The notes under the pieces were generated by a model. It searched no databases. It saw only the letters and a list, made by a program, of their open reading frames with translations, and was not told the DNA's origin. From Chloracidobacterium sp. (GTDB taxonomy: Bacteria; Acidobacteriota; Blastocatellia; Pyrinomonadales; Pyrinomonadaceae), in contig JADJWP010000002.1 of NCBI GenBank assembly GCA_016716305.1, positions 1,486,501 to 1,550,500 of the forward strand: a stretch of 64,000 bases of DNA, written 5' to 3'. Position 1 is the stretch's first letter, and each line of letters starts with the position of its first letter. Both the position numbers and the translations under genes were made by a program. Below, piece by piece: positions 44,494-53,171 of the stretch.

Positions 44494-45359
44494 CCGGCGC
44501 GCAGCTCGAGGAGGCTTATTTCCGGCGGGCACTGGTAGCGGACGGGCAGGACGACCGTCCCGATGCCGCGCGTTATATAGATATGCGAATCCTTACGTTG
44601 ATGCAGCCCGGCCGAAAGCCGGCGGCGCGGGATGAGGCGATCTTTCGGTGTACGCGTCCGGACCTTGACCTGTCCGCCGTGTGTATGGCCGCTGAGGGTC
44701 AGATCGATCGCGGCCCTGACGGCCTTTCTGAATATGATCGGGTTATGCGCGAGCAGCAATTTGAATTCGTCGGGAAACGAACCCTTTAAGGCCGCCGGAA
44801 GATCGGTCTTACCGACCATATGGTCGTCGACACCGGCCAGCCAGATCGAGGCTCCGCGGGCTTCGAACCGATGGCCCTCGTTTATCAGAACCTGAATCCC
44901 CGCATCTTTGAGCGAACGCGTGACAAGTTCGGCGTCGGTCCAATGATCGTGATTGCCAAGACACGCGTGCGTTCCGAACTCGGCCTCGAGGCGGCCGAGG
45001 ACCTCGGCGACCGGCCCGATATATTTGGCGTCATGCGAAACGTAGTCGCCCGTCAAAACGAACATATCGGGTTTCAGGCGATTTGCGATCTTAACGGTTC
45101 GTTCGATGTGGTCGAGTCCGGTGAACGGGCTGTGATGAATATCCGAAAGATGAATGACCTTGAATCCGTCGAGCTTTTTCGGCAGCCGCGGCAGTTTGAT
45201 CTCGACGCGCTCGAGCGAAAGGCTCGCGGCTTCGTCGATCGCATAGCGGGCGACCTTTGAAAGGTTGCCGGCGAGGGAACGAAGCGGCTGGTCGGCCGCG
45301 ATCATCGTATTGATGCGGTCAGTCAATCGTACTCGTTTTGCTCGCGGCGTTCTCAGCAT
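44490..45359 (-). CDS. calcineurin-like metallophosphoesterase (YkuE-type)
   Basis: A 289-residue two-metal phosphoesterase: D-x-H in VIHLSDIHHSPFTG, GD in FVLTGDYVSH, GNHDH in HACLGNHDHWTD, and GHTHGGQVKV in LTLSGHTHGGQ are the complete set of metal ligands. This group includes YkuE and LpxG-like envelope enzymes acting on phospholipid or UDP-diacylglucosamine-type substrates; coupling to pgsA by a 4-bp overlap supports a role at the membrane. There is no signal peptide, but about 50 residues precede the catalytic domain. It starts 30 bp after tyrS. Confidence 0.88.
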   Translation of the reverse strand: MLRTPRAKRVRLTDRINTMIAADQPLRSLAGNLSKVARYAIDEAASLSLERVEIKLPRLPKKLDGFKVIHLSDIHHSPFTGLDHIERTVKIANRLKPDMFVLTGDYVSHDAKYIGPVAEVLGRLEAEFGTHACLGNHDHWTDAELVTRSLKDAGIQVLINEGHRFEARGASIWLAGVDDHMVGKTDLPAALKGSFPDEFKLLLAHNPIIFRKAVRAAIDLTLSGHTHGGQVKVRTRTPKDRLIPRRRLSAGLHQRKDSHIYITRGIGTVVLPVRYQCPPEISLLELRAG

Positions 45360-45389
45360 TTTCTCAGATGTTGGATTATACCGCTTCGA

Positions 45390-46601
45390 TCACTGTTTTC
45401 CAATCAATTTAACAAACTTGCGTTTACCCACCTGGATCAGCATCTCGCTATCGGTTACGACCATTTCTGCTCCGGGGTTCGTAGCTTTTTCGCCGTCGAC
45501 CTTGACGCCTCCCTGTTCGATCAGGCGTTTAGCCTCGCCTTTCGAGGCTGCAAGGCCGCTCTCCGCAATGAGGTCCGCCAGACGGTAAGTACCAGCGTCA
45601 ATTGCTTTTTCCTCGATATCATCGGGAACTTCCTTTTGCACGAACCGGCGTGTAAATTCGTCCTCGGCGGCATCGGCTTCCGCCGCTGAGTGAAAGTCTT
45701 TGATGATGAGTTTTGCAAGCGCGGCCTTGGCGTTTCGCGGATTCTCGTCGCCCGATCCGCATCTGTCGCGGAGCGATGCGATCTGAGCGGGTGCAAGGTC
45801 GGTCAGCAGTTCGTAGTAGCGCCACATCAGATCGTCGGAGATGGACATCACCTTGCCGAACATCTCGTCCGGCGGCTCATCAATGCCGATGTAGTTGTTA
45901 AGCGATTTCGACATTTTCTGCACGCCGTCGAGGCCCTCGAGCAGCGGAGTCGTGATGACCACCTGCGGTTCCTGGCCGAATTCACGCTGCAGATCGCGTC
46001 CCATCAGTAGATTGAATTTCTGGTCGGTGCCGCCGAGTTCGATATCGGATCCGAGCGCAACGGAATCGTAACCCTGCACGAGCGGATAGAGCAGCTCGTG
46101 GAGCGAGATCGGCTTTTCCTCATTAAGGCGTTTGGTAAAATCGTCGCGTTCGAGTATCTGTTTGACGGTCGTCCTGGCGCATAGCTTGACGAAATCGGCG
46201 GCGTTAAATTTGTCCATCCATTCGCCGTTGAATCGAAGCTCGGTCCTATCGGGGTCGAGCAGCTTGAACATCTGCCGTTTGTATGTCTCGGCGTTGGCGT
46301 TTACTTCTTCACGCGAAAGCGGCGGCCGCGTTACGTTCTTTCCCGAGGGATCGCCGATCATGCCCGTAAAATCGCCGATCAGAAAAATGACCGTATGCCC
46401 GAGGTCCTGAAACGCCTTCAGCTTGCGGATGACGACCGTGTGGCCGACATGAATGTCAGGCGCCGTTGGATCAAGGCCGAGCTTTACGCGCAGCGGCTTG
46501 CCGGTCTTTGCCGCCCGCTCAAGCTTTTTGCGCAGATCGTCGTCGCGGATCAGGTCAACTGTCCCTTTTTTGAGAAATTCCAATTGTTCGTCGATGGTCA
46601 T
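45390..46601 (-). CDS. tyrS: tyrosyl-tRNA synthetase
   Basis: A 403-residue class I aminoacyl-tRNA synthetase. The HIGH motif is H51-VGH (PDIHVGHTVVIRKLKAFQDL), the KMSKS loop is at residues 229-233 (GVQKMSKSLNNYIGI), tyrosine-binding residues are in GYDSVALGSDIELGGTDQ-type sequence, and an S4 RNA-binding domain occupies about 340-403 (LIAESGLAASKGEAKRLIEQ). This is the TyrZ-like short-linker form. Essential housekeeping gene. It begins 14 bp after the GNAT gene and runs into the phosphoesterase and pgsA genes. Confidence 0.96.
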   Translation of the reverse strand: MTIDEQLEFLKKGTVDLIRDDDLRKKLERAAKTGKPLRVKLGLDPTAPDIHVGHTVVIRKLKAFQDLGHTVIFLIGDFTGMIGDPSGKNVTRPPLSREEVNANAETYKRQMFKLLDPDRTELRFNGEWMDKFNAADFVKLCARTTVKQILERDDFTKRLNEEKPISLHELLYPLVQGYDSVALGSDIELGGTDQKFNLLMGRDLQREFGQEPQVVITTPLLEGLDGVQKMSKSLNNYIGIDEPPDEMFGKVMSISDDLMWRYYELLTDLAPAQIASLRDRCGSGDENPRNAKAALAKLIIKDFHSAAEADAAEDEFTRRFVQKEVPDDIEEKAIDAGTYRLADLIAESGLAASKGEAKRLIEQGGVKVDGEKATNPGAEMVVTDSEMLIQVGKRKFVKLIGKQ

Positions 46602-46615
46602 ATCGAAAGCCGTAA

Positions 46616-47107
46616 TTATAGCTTACGATACATAATATAGGCATCCGTCAGGCCGTTTTGTTGGTGGCGAAAGGCGTCGGGGATCGTGCCGATGATCTCC
46701 ATGCCGACCGATCTCCAGAGACGGACCGCCGCCGTGTTCGACGCAACGACGAAGTTGAACTGCATCGCGGTAAAGCCAAGCCGGCGAGCCTCGTCGAGCG
46801 AGAATTCCGCCATCTGTCGGCCGACACCTCTGCCGTGAGCCGCGGGCGAGACCATATACGCGGCGTTGCAAACGTGATCGCCGAGCCCGGGCTGATTCTT
46901 TCGAAGCCAGAAAATGCCGAGAACTTCGCCGCTTTCGTTCTCTGCGGTGTAGCAATGATGGCCGTCTGCGAACCACCAATTCAGCAACTCTTCCCGCGAA
47001 GTTCCGGGTGCAAAGGTGTAAGTGTCGCCCGCCTCGATCACCGGCTCAATTATCGCCCAGACAGCGTCCGCGTCGTTTTTTTTATCTGAAGCCTTGAACT
47101 TGATCAT
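46616..47107 (-). CDS. GNAT-family N-acetyltransferase
   Basis: A 163-residue acetyltransferase. The acetyl-CoA binding motif A is AAHGRGVGRQMAEFSLDEAR (Q/R-x2-G-x-G/A), preceded by the strand LGIFWLRKNQPGLGDHVCNA and followed by LGFTAMQFNFVVASNTAAVR and LWRSVGMEIIGTIPDAF, the usual C-terminal block. Substrate cannot be predicted. First gene of the minus-strand GNAT-tyrS-phosphoesterase-pgsA run; divergent from proC, with an inverted repeat between them. Confidence 0.9.
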   Translation of the reverse strand: MIKFKASDKKNDADAVWAIIEPVIEAGDTYTFAPGTSREELLNWWFADGHHCYTAENESGEVLGIFWLRKNQPGLGDHVCNAAYMVSPAAHGRGVGRQMAEFSLDEARRLGFTAMQFNFVVASNTAAVRLWRSVGMEIIGTIPDAFRHQQNGLTDAYIMYRKL

Positions 47108-47137
47108 ATTTCCATTCCGTAAAACAGAAGACGTAAA

Positions 47138-47163
47138 GGTAGAATCGAAAATGCCATTCTACC
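47138..47163. promoter_or_regulatory. inverted repeat between divergent GNAT and proC genes
   Basis: GGTAGAAT (47138-47145) and ATTCTACC (47156-47163) are perfect 8-bp arms 10 bp apart, midway in the 84-bp divergent region. Candidate operator; no regulator is adjacent. Confidence 0.4.
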
Positions 47164-47191
47164 GAAAGATATATCCGGGGGCGAAAGAACG

Positions 47192-48031
47192 ATGAGCGAA
47201 CTAAGTAAAGATCTGGGGTTGGCATTTATCGGCTGCGGCGTGATGGGCGAATCGATGCTGGCCGGACTTTTGAAGAAAGGCATCGTCGAGCCGAAGAACA
47301 TCTCGGCGAGCCACCCGCGCGAAGGCCGCCGCGACGAGCTGACGGAAAAATACGGCATCGCCGCTTACGCAAGCAATGCGGAAGCGGCAAAGGCCGTCGC
47401 GGAAAATGAGAACTCGGTGATCGTTCTCTGCGTAAAGCCTCAGAGGCTGGCGAAAGTGTTATCTGACCTTGAGGGCGTTCTGCATCCGAACGACCTTGTG
47501 GTTTCGATCATCGCCGGTGCAAGGATCGAAAAACTGGCCGAAGAGCTTGGGACGGCAAAGGTCGTTCGGGCGATGCCGAACACGCCGTCGCAGATCGGCG
47601 CAGGCATTACGGCATGGACCTGTACCGAGGCGGTCGGTGATCAGGATCGCGGGCATGTACGCCAGATACTCTCGGCCCTCGGCAAAGAGCTTTTTGTCGA
47701 GACCGAGAACATGATCGACATGGCTACATCGCTTTCGGCCACCGGGCCAACATATATATTTATGGTGATGGAAGCGCTGACGGATGCGGGCGTGCACCTC
47801 GGGTTTTCGCGTGACATGGCGAAAGAACTGGTGCAGGAAACGATGCTCGGTTCCGTAAAGTTCGCGATGGAATCGCACAAGCATCCGGCCGAACTCCGCA
47901 ACATGGTCACCTCGCCGGGCGGCACATCGGCGGAGGCAATTTATCAAATGGAAAAAGGCACGCTGCGGACCGTGTTGTCAAAAGCCGTCTACGCCGCGTA
48001 TAAGCGCGCGGTCGACCTGGGTAAGAAATGA
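47192..48031 (+). CDS. proC: pyrroline-5-carboxylate reductase
   Basis: A 279-residue NAD(P)H-dependent enzyme making proline from pyrroline-5-carboxylate. The Rossmann motif LAFIGCGVMGESMLAGLLKK starts at residue 9. VIVLCVKPQRLAKVLSDLEG, VVRAMPNTPSQIGAGITAWT and the ProC signature near the C-terminus, TSPGGTSAEAIYQMEKGTLR, with the dimer-domain LSATGPTYIFMVMEALTDAG, complete the family pattern. Length normal. The Shine-Dalgarno is weak. It ends 1 bp before the alpha/beta hydrolase gene, which is probably co-transcribed. Confidence 0.96.
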   Translation: MSELSKDLGLAFIGCGVMGESMLAGLLKKGIVEPKNISASHPREGRRDELTEKYGIAAYASNAEAAKAVAENENSVIVLCVKPQRLAKVLSDLEGVLHPNDLVVSIIAGARIEKLAEELGTAKVVRAMPNTPSQIGAGITAWTCTEAVGDQDRGHVRQILSALGKELFVETENMIDMATSLSATGPTYIFMVMEALTDAGVHLGFSRDMAKELVQETMLGSVKFAMESHKHPAELRNMVTSPGGTSAEAIYQMEKGTLRTVLSKAVYAAYKRAVDLGKK

Positions 48032-48032
48032 A

Positions 48033-49175
48033 ATGACGATCGGCGCTTTTGTTCGTTCGGCCGCGGCGGCCGCGACGTTGCTTATCGCAGCCTCGGCGGC
48101 CCTGGGCGGTGAGATCATCAAGTTTTCGCTGTTCGACGGCGAAACGGTCGAGGGCCGTTTGAGTCTTCCGGCCGCTCAAGCCAAGATCAGAACGCTGGTC
48201 ATCTATGTTCACGGGACGGGGCCGTCGACGTACCTCAACCGCCGCGGCACCAAACAGTTCGCTTTTAATTATTTCGATCATTTTGCCGATGAGTTCAATA
48301 AACGCGGCATTGCTTTCTTTTCGTACAACAAGCGGGGAATGGGCCTCGCCGAAGAACCGCCGTTCGAGACCGTCGACCGTGTGAAATTCAAAAGAGTCGT
48401 GCCTTCAGTTGAGGTCAGGGACCTTGCTACGTTCATAAAGTCGCTGCGATCCGATAAGCGATTGAAAAAGGCAAGGGTCATTCTGCTCGGATGGAGCGAA
48501 GGAACGATCCTCGCGGCGATGGCCGCCGAAGACCGCCGCAACAAGATACATGCTTTATTCCTGGCCGGCTACGTTCATGACAACATGACCGAGGTGATCA
48601 AATGGCAGAACTCGGGAGGCTCGGCGATGGTCAACTTAAGGGCGGCGTTCGACGCCGACAAAGACGGCACCATCAGCCGGGCCGAATACGAATCGACGGA
48701 AAAGAACGTTGCCGACTATCGAACGCGCCGTCTGCAGAATGCCAGGTTCGAACAGATCGATATCGATAAGGACGATGCGATCACGATCAAGGACTTTGGG
48801 TTGATCCAGGCACCGAGGTACAAGCTGATAACCGACGCGATAGCAAAGGGCGACGAAGAATGGATCTGGAAAAACTATTTTCGTGTTTCGATCGACTGGC
48901 TCCGTGAACACGATAAACTCGAAGCGAATAGGACGCGACTGCTTCGGCTTAAACTGCCGATCTACGTCTTTCACGGTGAGTCGGATGCCAACTGCCGGTC
49001 CGACGCCGTTGCAGAACTCCGAGCGAGTTTTGACAGAGCGGGAAAACGCAATCTCAGTGAGTTCGTTTTTCCGGGCCACGATCACGACCTGAACTTTGCG
49101 GAGTGGATAACCAAAAAGACCATCTCGCCTGGCATTACGCGAATGTTCGCGACGGCCGATCAACTCAACCGTTGA
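48033..49175 (+). CDS. exported alpha/beta hydrolase with inserted EF-hand loops
   Basis: A 380-residue exported hydrolase. Signal peptide (residues 1-25, RSAAAAATLLIAASAALGG). The hydrolase core has TLVIYVHGTGPS, the nucleophile elbow VILLGWSEGTI (S155), an acid in FHGESDANC (D318) and a His in FPGHDHDLN (H349), a complete Ser-Asp-His triad. Between the nucleophile and acid strands lies a lid-like insertion with one canonical EF-hand loop, DADKDGTISRAE (residues 207-218), and a second, weaker one, DIDKDDAITIKD (243-254). Calcium regulation of the lid is a plausible inference. Substrate unknown. It lies 1 bp behind proC. Confidence 0.87.
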   Translation: MTIGAFVRSAAAAATLLIAASAALGGEIIKFSLFDGETVEGRLSLPAAQAKIRTLVIYVHGTGPSTYLNRRGTKQFAFNYFDHFADEFNKRGIAFFSYNKRGMGLAEEPPFETVDRVKFKRVVPSVEVRDLATFIKSLRSDKRLKKARVILLGWSEGTILAAMAAEDRRNKIHALFLAGYVHDNMTEVIKWQNSGGSAMVNLRAAFDADKDGTISRAEYESTEKNVADYRTRRLQNARFEQIDIDKDDAITIKDFGLIQAPRYKLITDAIAKGDEEWIWKNYFRVSIDWLREHDKLEANRTRLLRLKLPIYVFHGESDANCRSDAVAELRASFDRAGKRNLSEFVFPGHDHDLNFAEWITKKTISPGITRMFATADQLNR

Positions 49176-49209
49176 GGCTCACCGCGATACGGGCATGCGA
49201 AGGCGCAGC

Positions 49210-50649
49210 CTACCTCGTTCCGACCAGACCCTGCACTGATTGGATCAGCTTCTCGGTGTCGTAACCGACGCCGTTCTTGAAGACGATCTCAACGTTCCTG
49301 ATGTCGCTGATCCTGGCAGACGGGTTGCCTTTTACGACCACGAGGTCAGCCATCTTCCCTTCGGCGACCGAGCCGATCCGGCCATCCTCGCCAAGAAAGA
49401 CCGCACCGTTGAGGCTCGCGATCCTGACCGCCTCTACCGGCGTAAATCCCGCCTCGACAAGCAGTTCAACCGCCCGCAGATCGCCAAAACCAGCGACAAC
49501 ACCGCCGTTTCCGGTCGGGTCGAGACCGGTCATCAGCAGCCCGCCGGCCTTTACGAAGGCCCGCTCGAAGTCCATCGATTTCCGTATCAATGCGGTCATC
49601 GGCGAATTGGCCGGCGTGCGTGAACGTGACGAGAGATAACGAATGCGAGCATCGGCGGACATCGTGTTCAGCATTCGCTGATCGAGAAGCGCAGAGGCGG
49701 CGCCGATGCCGTTCGGAGCGATCGGGGCCATTGCCTCGAACACCGGAAGGGTCGACGTAATGGCCACCTTTTTCTCGACCAGTACGCGGATCGTTTCCTG
49801 CACCGCGGCTCCATTGATGTCCAGGTTCAGAAGGCTTGCCGTTGCCCCCTCGGGACAGACATCGGGTTTCTTGTCGGGTGCGTATTCCGAGTTTGCGAGC
49901 AGTCCGTGTTCGAGATTATCGATGCCGATCTCGGCCGCTTCCTTGTAGCCAACAGAACAAAGATGGCCGGTGACCTTGAGGTTTCGCTTGTGAGCTTCCT
50001 CGACGACCGCACGCAGTTCGTCGCGGGTGATGTTCATATAGGCCTTGAACGACGTCGCTCCTTGATCGGCCCAGAAATTCACCATTCTCCGGGCGTCGTC
50101 GACGCCGGTCAGCTCACGCATTACCGGCGTGAATGCGCCTTTGCCCTCAAGATACGGCGCCGTGACGTGCATCTTAGGCCCAAGCATCTGCCCGCTGTCG
50201 ATGCGGCGTTTGACCTCGAGGTCGTTGTAAGGTGAGACGCTTCCGGTCGTCCGTATCGTCGTCACGCCAAGCGCAAGATAAAGCCGCGGGAAGCTGATCG
50301 CCATGTTCGAGTAATGCTGCGGCGAGCCTCCCTGCGGGAAGAACATGTGATTGTGCATCCCGACGAGTCCGGGCAGAACGGTGTAGCCGGCAAGGTCGAT
50401 AACCTGCGCATCCACCGGGATCGCAACGGACTCTGACGGCCCGATCGAACCGATGCGGTCGCCGGTCAGCGTGATCGACTGGTTCTCTTTCGGGGCGGCT
50501 CCGGTCCCATCGATGATCCTAACGTTCTTCAGCACGACGGTCCTTGCCCGAACGCGGACGAAGTCTTGGAAGGCGGTGCCGCCCTGGCCCTGCGAAAGGG
50601 ACGTGACGGCGAAAGAGACGACAAGCAAAACTGTGACAAGTATTCTCAT
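49210..50649 (-). CDS. exported metal-dependent amidohydrolase
   Basis: A 479-residue member of the amidohydrolase superfamily with a signal peptide (MRILVTVLLVVSFAVTSLSQ). The metal motif HxH is in GLVGMHNHMFFPQG. The carboxylated lysine is in QGATSFKAYMNIT, ligand histidines are in NLKVTGHLCSVGYKE and DNLEHGLLANSEY, and the catalytic aspartate is in LMTGLDPTGNGG. The C-terminal composite domain includes GRIGSVAEGKMADLVVVKGN. Relatives are imidazolonepropionase- or prolidase-like; substrate not assignable. It follows the S9 peptidase by 38 bp on the same strand, so the two probably act together on peptides. Confidence 0.9.
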   Translation of the reverse strand: MRILVTVLLVVSFAVTSLSQGQGGTAFQDFVRVRARTVVLKNVRIIDGTGAAPKENQSITLTGDRIGSIGPSESVAIPVDAQVIDLAGYTVLPGLVGMHNHMFFPQGGSPQHYSNMAISFPRLYLALGVTTIRTTGSVSPYNDLEVKRRIDSGQMLGPKMHVTAPYLEGKGAFTPVMRELTGVDDARRMVNFWADQGATSFKAYMNITRDELRAVVEEAHKRNLKVTGHLCSVGYKEAAEIGIDNLEHGLLANSEYAPDKKPDVCPEGATASLLNLDINGAAVQETIRVLVEKKVAITSTLPVFEAMAPIAPNGIGAASALLDQRMLNTMSADARIRYLSSRSRTPANSPMTALIRKSMDFERAFVKAGGLLMTGLDPTGNGGVVAGFGDLRAVELLVEAGFTPVEAVRIASLNGAVFLGEDGRIGSVAEGKMADLVVVKGNPSARISDIRNVEIVFKNGVGYDTEKLIQSVQGLVGTR

Positions 50650-50687
50650 AGAAATATCGATCTGCTCCCGTATTGTAAACGCGTCGA

Positions 50688-52670
50688 TCACTTCAGATAC
50701 TTATCAAACCAATCCAGATTGCTCTGCATTGCGGCGATCTGCATTTTGGGTTCGTTCGGGCCGTGCGGCATCCGGGGCAGAACGATCATTCGCGTCGGGA
50801 CGCCCTGACGCTTAAGCGCATTGTAGAGTTCGTAGCCCTGCGATATCGGCACGCGGACGTCGGCCTCGCCGTGCTGGATCAGCGTCGGCGTTCTTGCGTT
50901 CTTTATATTGAACATCGCCGAGTGTTTAGCATAGATCGCGGGGTTGTCCCAAAACTCCGATTCGAAATAGTCGGGGACGAAGGACGGGATGTCGGCCGTT
51001 CCGTTAAAGCTCATCAGGTTGGTCACCGGAGCACCTGACGAAGCGGCCTTGAAACGGTTGGTCTTTGTGATGATCATCGACGTCATATAGCCGCCGTAGC
51101 TCCAGCCCATTACACCGAGCCGGTTAGGATCGCCAACGCCCATCGCGATCACGTGGTCGACACCGGTCATCAGATCTTCGTAGTCCATTCCGCCCCAATC
51201 CTTGATGTTCGCCTGGCGAAAGGCGACGCCGTATCCGCTCGATCCTCGCGGATTAGGCCGCAGTATCGCGTAGCCCTTTGCCGCAAGGGATGCCAGCGGA
51301 TAGACTCCTCGTCCGCCGACATAGCTGCGCTGAAAGACGCCCGCCGGGCCGCCGTGGATGTTCAGGATGAGCGGCACTTTCGTGCCCGCCGTATATCCGA
51401 TCGGATAAGTCAGCAGGCCCTCGATCTCGCGGCCGTCTTTGCTCTTCCACTTAACGACGTCGGTCTTCGGATGGGTGTAGCGGGCGTGGTCGGCATTTGC
51501 ATTCGAAACAACGGTCGTCGTCGACGCGCCTGATCGGACGACATGCAGCTCGGGCGGCGAATCGTCCCTTTGGCTAACGAAGGCAAAAAGGTCGGCGTTT
51601 TTGTTCACAAAAACCGACGAGATGACCGCATCGGAATTCTGGACATCACGGACGGCACCGGTCGCGACGGTCGCCTCATACATCGATGTCCCGGTTCCCT
51701 TTGGTTCGAAGAACATTATTTTCGATCCGTCAGGGGTCCACCCGATGACATTTGGTCCGCCGTCAAAACTCGCGGCCATCAACCTGGGTGCACCGCCGGC
51801 GGCGGGATAGACCGCGAGCCGGTTGCTCTGCGCCCATCTGACCGGAACATCGCTGACCGACGCAGCGACCCAGTTTCCGTCCGGCGAAAAGCTCGGAGCG
51901 GCCTCGGCCGCCGCGGTCGCCGCAAGCGTCGAGACCGTCGCGGTGGCAACATCGACGATCGAGAGATCGGACGTCGGCCAATGGTCGACGACCGGCGAAC
52001 TTACATGGGCAAACACGATCCGCCTGCCGTCGGGCGACCAATCGAAACCGGTGACATGACGGTCAACGGCAGTAAGCTTTCTTATCTCGCGTTTGCCGCC
52101 GGCGCCTTTGGCGAGAGGTACGTGATAAAGCCTGGCGAGCTTGACGTTCTCATCTATCCAGCGAAAGTCGTTCCGGCCCTTGTCGTTCTTTTCCTCATCG
52201 TCGGTCTTCGGATCGGTCATCGTGAAGGCGAACGACTTCCCGTCAGGCGACCATTCGAAGTTAGCGACGCTCGATTTGATCTCGGTCACCTGCTCAGGCT
52301 CGCCGCCCGAGAGACGCATCACATAAAGATAGTTGCGGTTATCCTTTCGGTTCGACGTGAAAGCGATCATCGTGCCGTCAGGCGAGAACTTCGGATTGGT
52401 CGACGATCTTTCGCCGAATGTCAGCTGATAGTTCTGACTGCCGTCGGTCGTCGCCATCCAGATCTGGGTGACGAACTCGCTCTTGTCGGCCGCCATCACT
52501 GCATCGTTGACCGTATACGCGACCCATTTGCCGTCAGGCGAAATGTCGGGCGATGCAAGCGCCCGGACCTTGACCTGAAGCTCGGGCGACCACGTGTATT
52601 GAGCCGAGACGGCGAGGGCAGAGATCGAGAGCAGAAAAAGCAAAACGGCTAAGCGGCGAACGACGTTCAT
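50688..52670 (-). CDS. S9-family (prolyl oligopeptidase-type) serine peptidase
   Basis: A 660-residue exported peptidase. Signal peptide MNVVRRLAVLLFLLSISALA then VSAQYTW. The N-terminal ~390 residues form a beta-propeller with TolB/PD40-like blades (SPDISPDGKWVAYTVNDA, NPKFSPDGTMIAFTSNRKDN). The C-terminal alpha/beta hydrolase domain has the nucleophile in GVMGWSYGGYMTSMI (about S523), an acid in QHGEADVRVPISQG (about D602) and a His in LPRMPHGPNEPKMQ (about H636). It resembles acylaminoacyl-peptidase and dipeptidyl-peptidase IV relatives. AAGGAG precedes the ATG at 52670; the frame is open upstream without homology. Followed by the amidohydrolase. Confidence 0.93.
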   Translation of the reverse strand: MNVVRRLAVLLFLLSISALAVSAQYTWSPELQVKVRALASPDISPDGKWVAYTVNDAVMAADKSEFVTQIWMATTDGSQNYQLTFGERSSTNPKFSPDGTMIAFTSNRKDNRNYLYVMRLSGGEPEQVTEIKSSVANFEWSPDGKSFAFTMTDPKTDDEEKNDKGRNDFRWIDENVKLARLYHVPLAKGAGGKREIRKLTAVDRHVTGFDWSPDGRRIVFAHVSSPVVDHWPTSDLSIVDVATATVSTLAATAAAEAAPSFSPDGNWVAASVSDVPVRWAQSNRLAVYPAAGGAPRLMAASFDGGPNVIGWTPDGSKIMFFEPKGTGTSMYEATVATGAVRDVQNSDAVISSVFVNKNADLFAFVSQRDDSPPELHVVRSGASTTTVVSNANADHARYTHPKTDVVKWKSKDGREIEGLLTYPIGYTAGTKVPLILNIHGGPAGVFQRSYVGGRGVYPLASLAAKGYAILRPNPRGSSGYGVAFRQANIKDWGGMDYEDLMTGVDHVIAMGVGDPNRLGVMGWSYGGYMTSMIITKTNRFKAASSGAPVTNLMSFNGTADIPSFVPDYFESEFWDNPAIYAKHSAMFNIKNARTPTLIQHGEADVRVPISQGYELYNALKRQGVPTRMIVLPRMPHGPNEPKMQIAAMQSNLDWFDKYLK

Positions 52671-52720
52671 CTTGGTGTCTCCTTTTGGTTTGTCTGTGGG
52701 GATGCGCGAGGTATTGTGCC

Positions 52721-53152
52721 CTAAATCTCGCCGGCTGGCAATTGATCGTCGGCCGATCGCCGGAGCGTAAATTTCCACACCATCCGCCCGCGTGCTTCGT
52801 CGTAGATATATCGGCTGTCGGTGACGTGCCAAAAGCCGAGAAATTCCCATCGATTGACGCCGAGTTTATTAAAAAGCGGGACTGAGCGGCCGGTATTTAT
52901 CGCATCGATCAACGCCCGGTTTGCGGCGTCCAGCTTCTGATCGCCGCGTCTGCCCGAACCGGTATAGTGGATGATGTCGCGCGAATCGCCGTGAAAATCT
53001 GGATAGCAGGGATTGATGCGGCCAAAATCGGTCAGCAGCGAGACGAGCCGCCCGTTCTTTTGATAAATGCCGTTGCGAGAACGATGGAGTCTCGAGACAT
53101 CGCTCCAGGCGTAGATCTTTCCGGATTCCGGCACGTCGATCGGATCGGTCAT
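52721..53152 (-). CDS. stand-alone SRA-like domain protein
   Basis: A 143-residue protein that reads like the SRA domain of ScoMcrA-type modified-DNA restriction enzymes: a GKIYAWSDVSRLHRSRNGIY opening, NPCYPDFHGDSRDIIHYTGS (residues 47-66), GRRGDQKLDAANRALIDAIN (67-86), VPLFNKLGVNRWEFLGFWHV (91-110), the order YTGxGxxGDQ...N.AL...VxLF...YLGxF. SRA domains flip and bind modified cytosine. There is no HNH or other nuclease domain attached and none adjacent. Start at ATG 53152; 19 bp after the TonB-C protein stop, so the pair is probably one transcript. Assignment rests on motif order and should be treated as likely, not certain. Confidence 0.65.
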   Translation of the reverse strand: MTDPIDVPESGKIYAWSDVSRLHRSRNGIYQKNGRLVSLLTDFGRINPCYPDFHGDSRDIIHYTGSGRRGDQKLDAANRALIDAINTGRSVPLFNKLGVNRWEFLGFWHVTDSRYIYDEARGRMVWKFTLRRSADDQLPAGEI

Positions 53153-53171
53153 GTCTGCAGCGTGATGATGC

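Noticed and set aside
51543..52652. 369-codon plus-strand frame opposite the S9 peptidase
   Set aside because: Antisense shadow of a well-supported gene; no recognisable domain, high Arg content.
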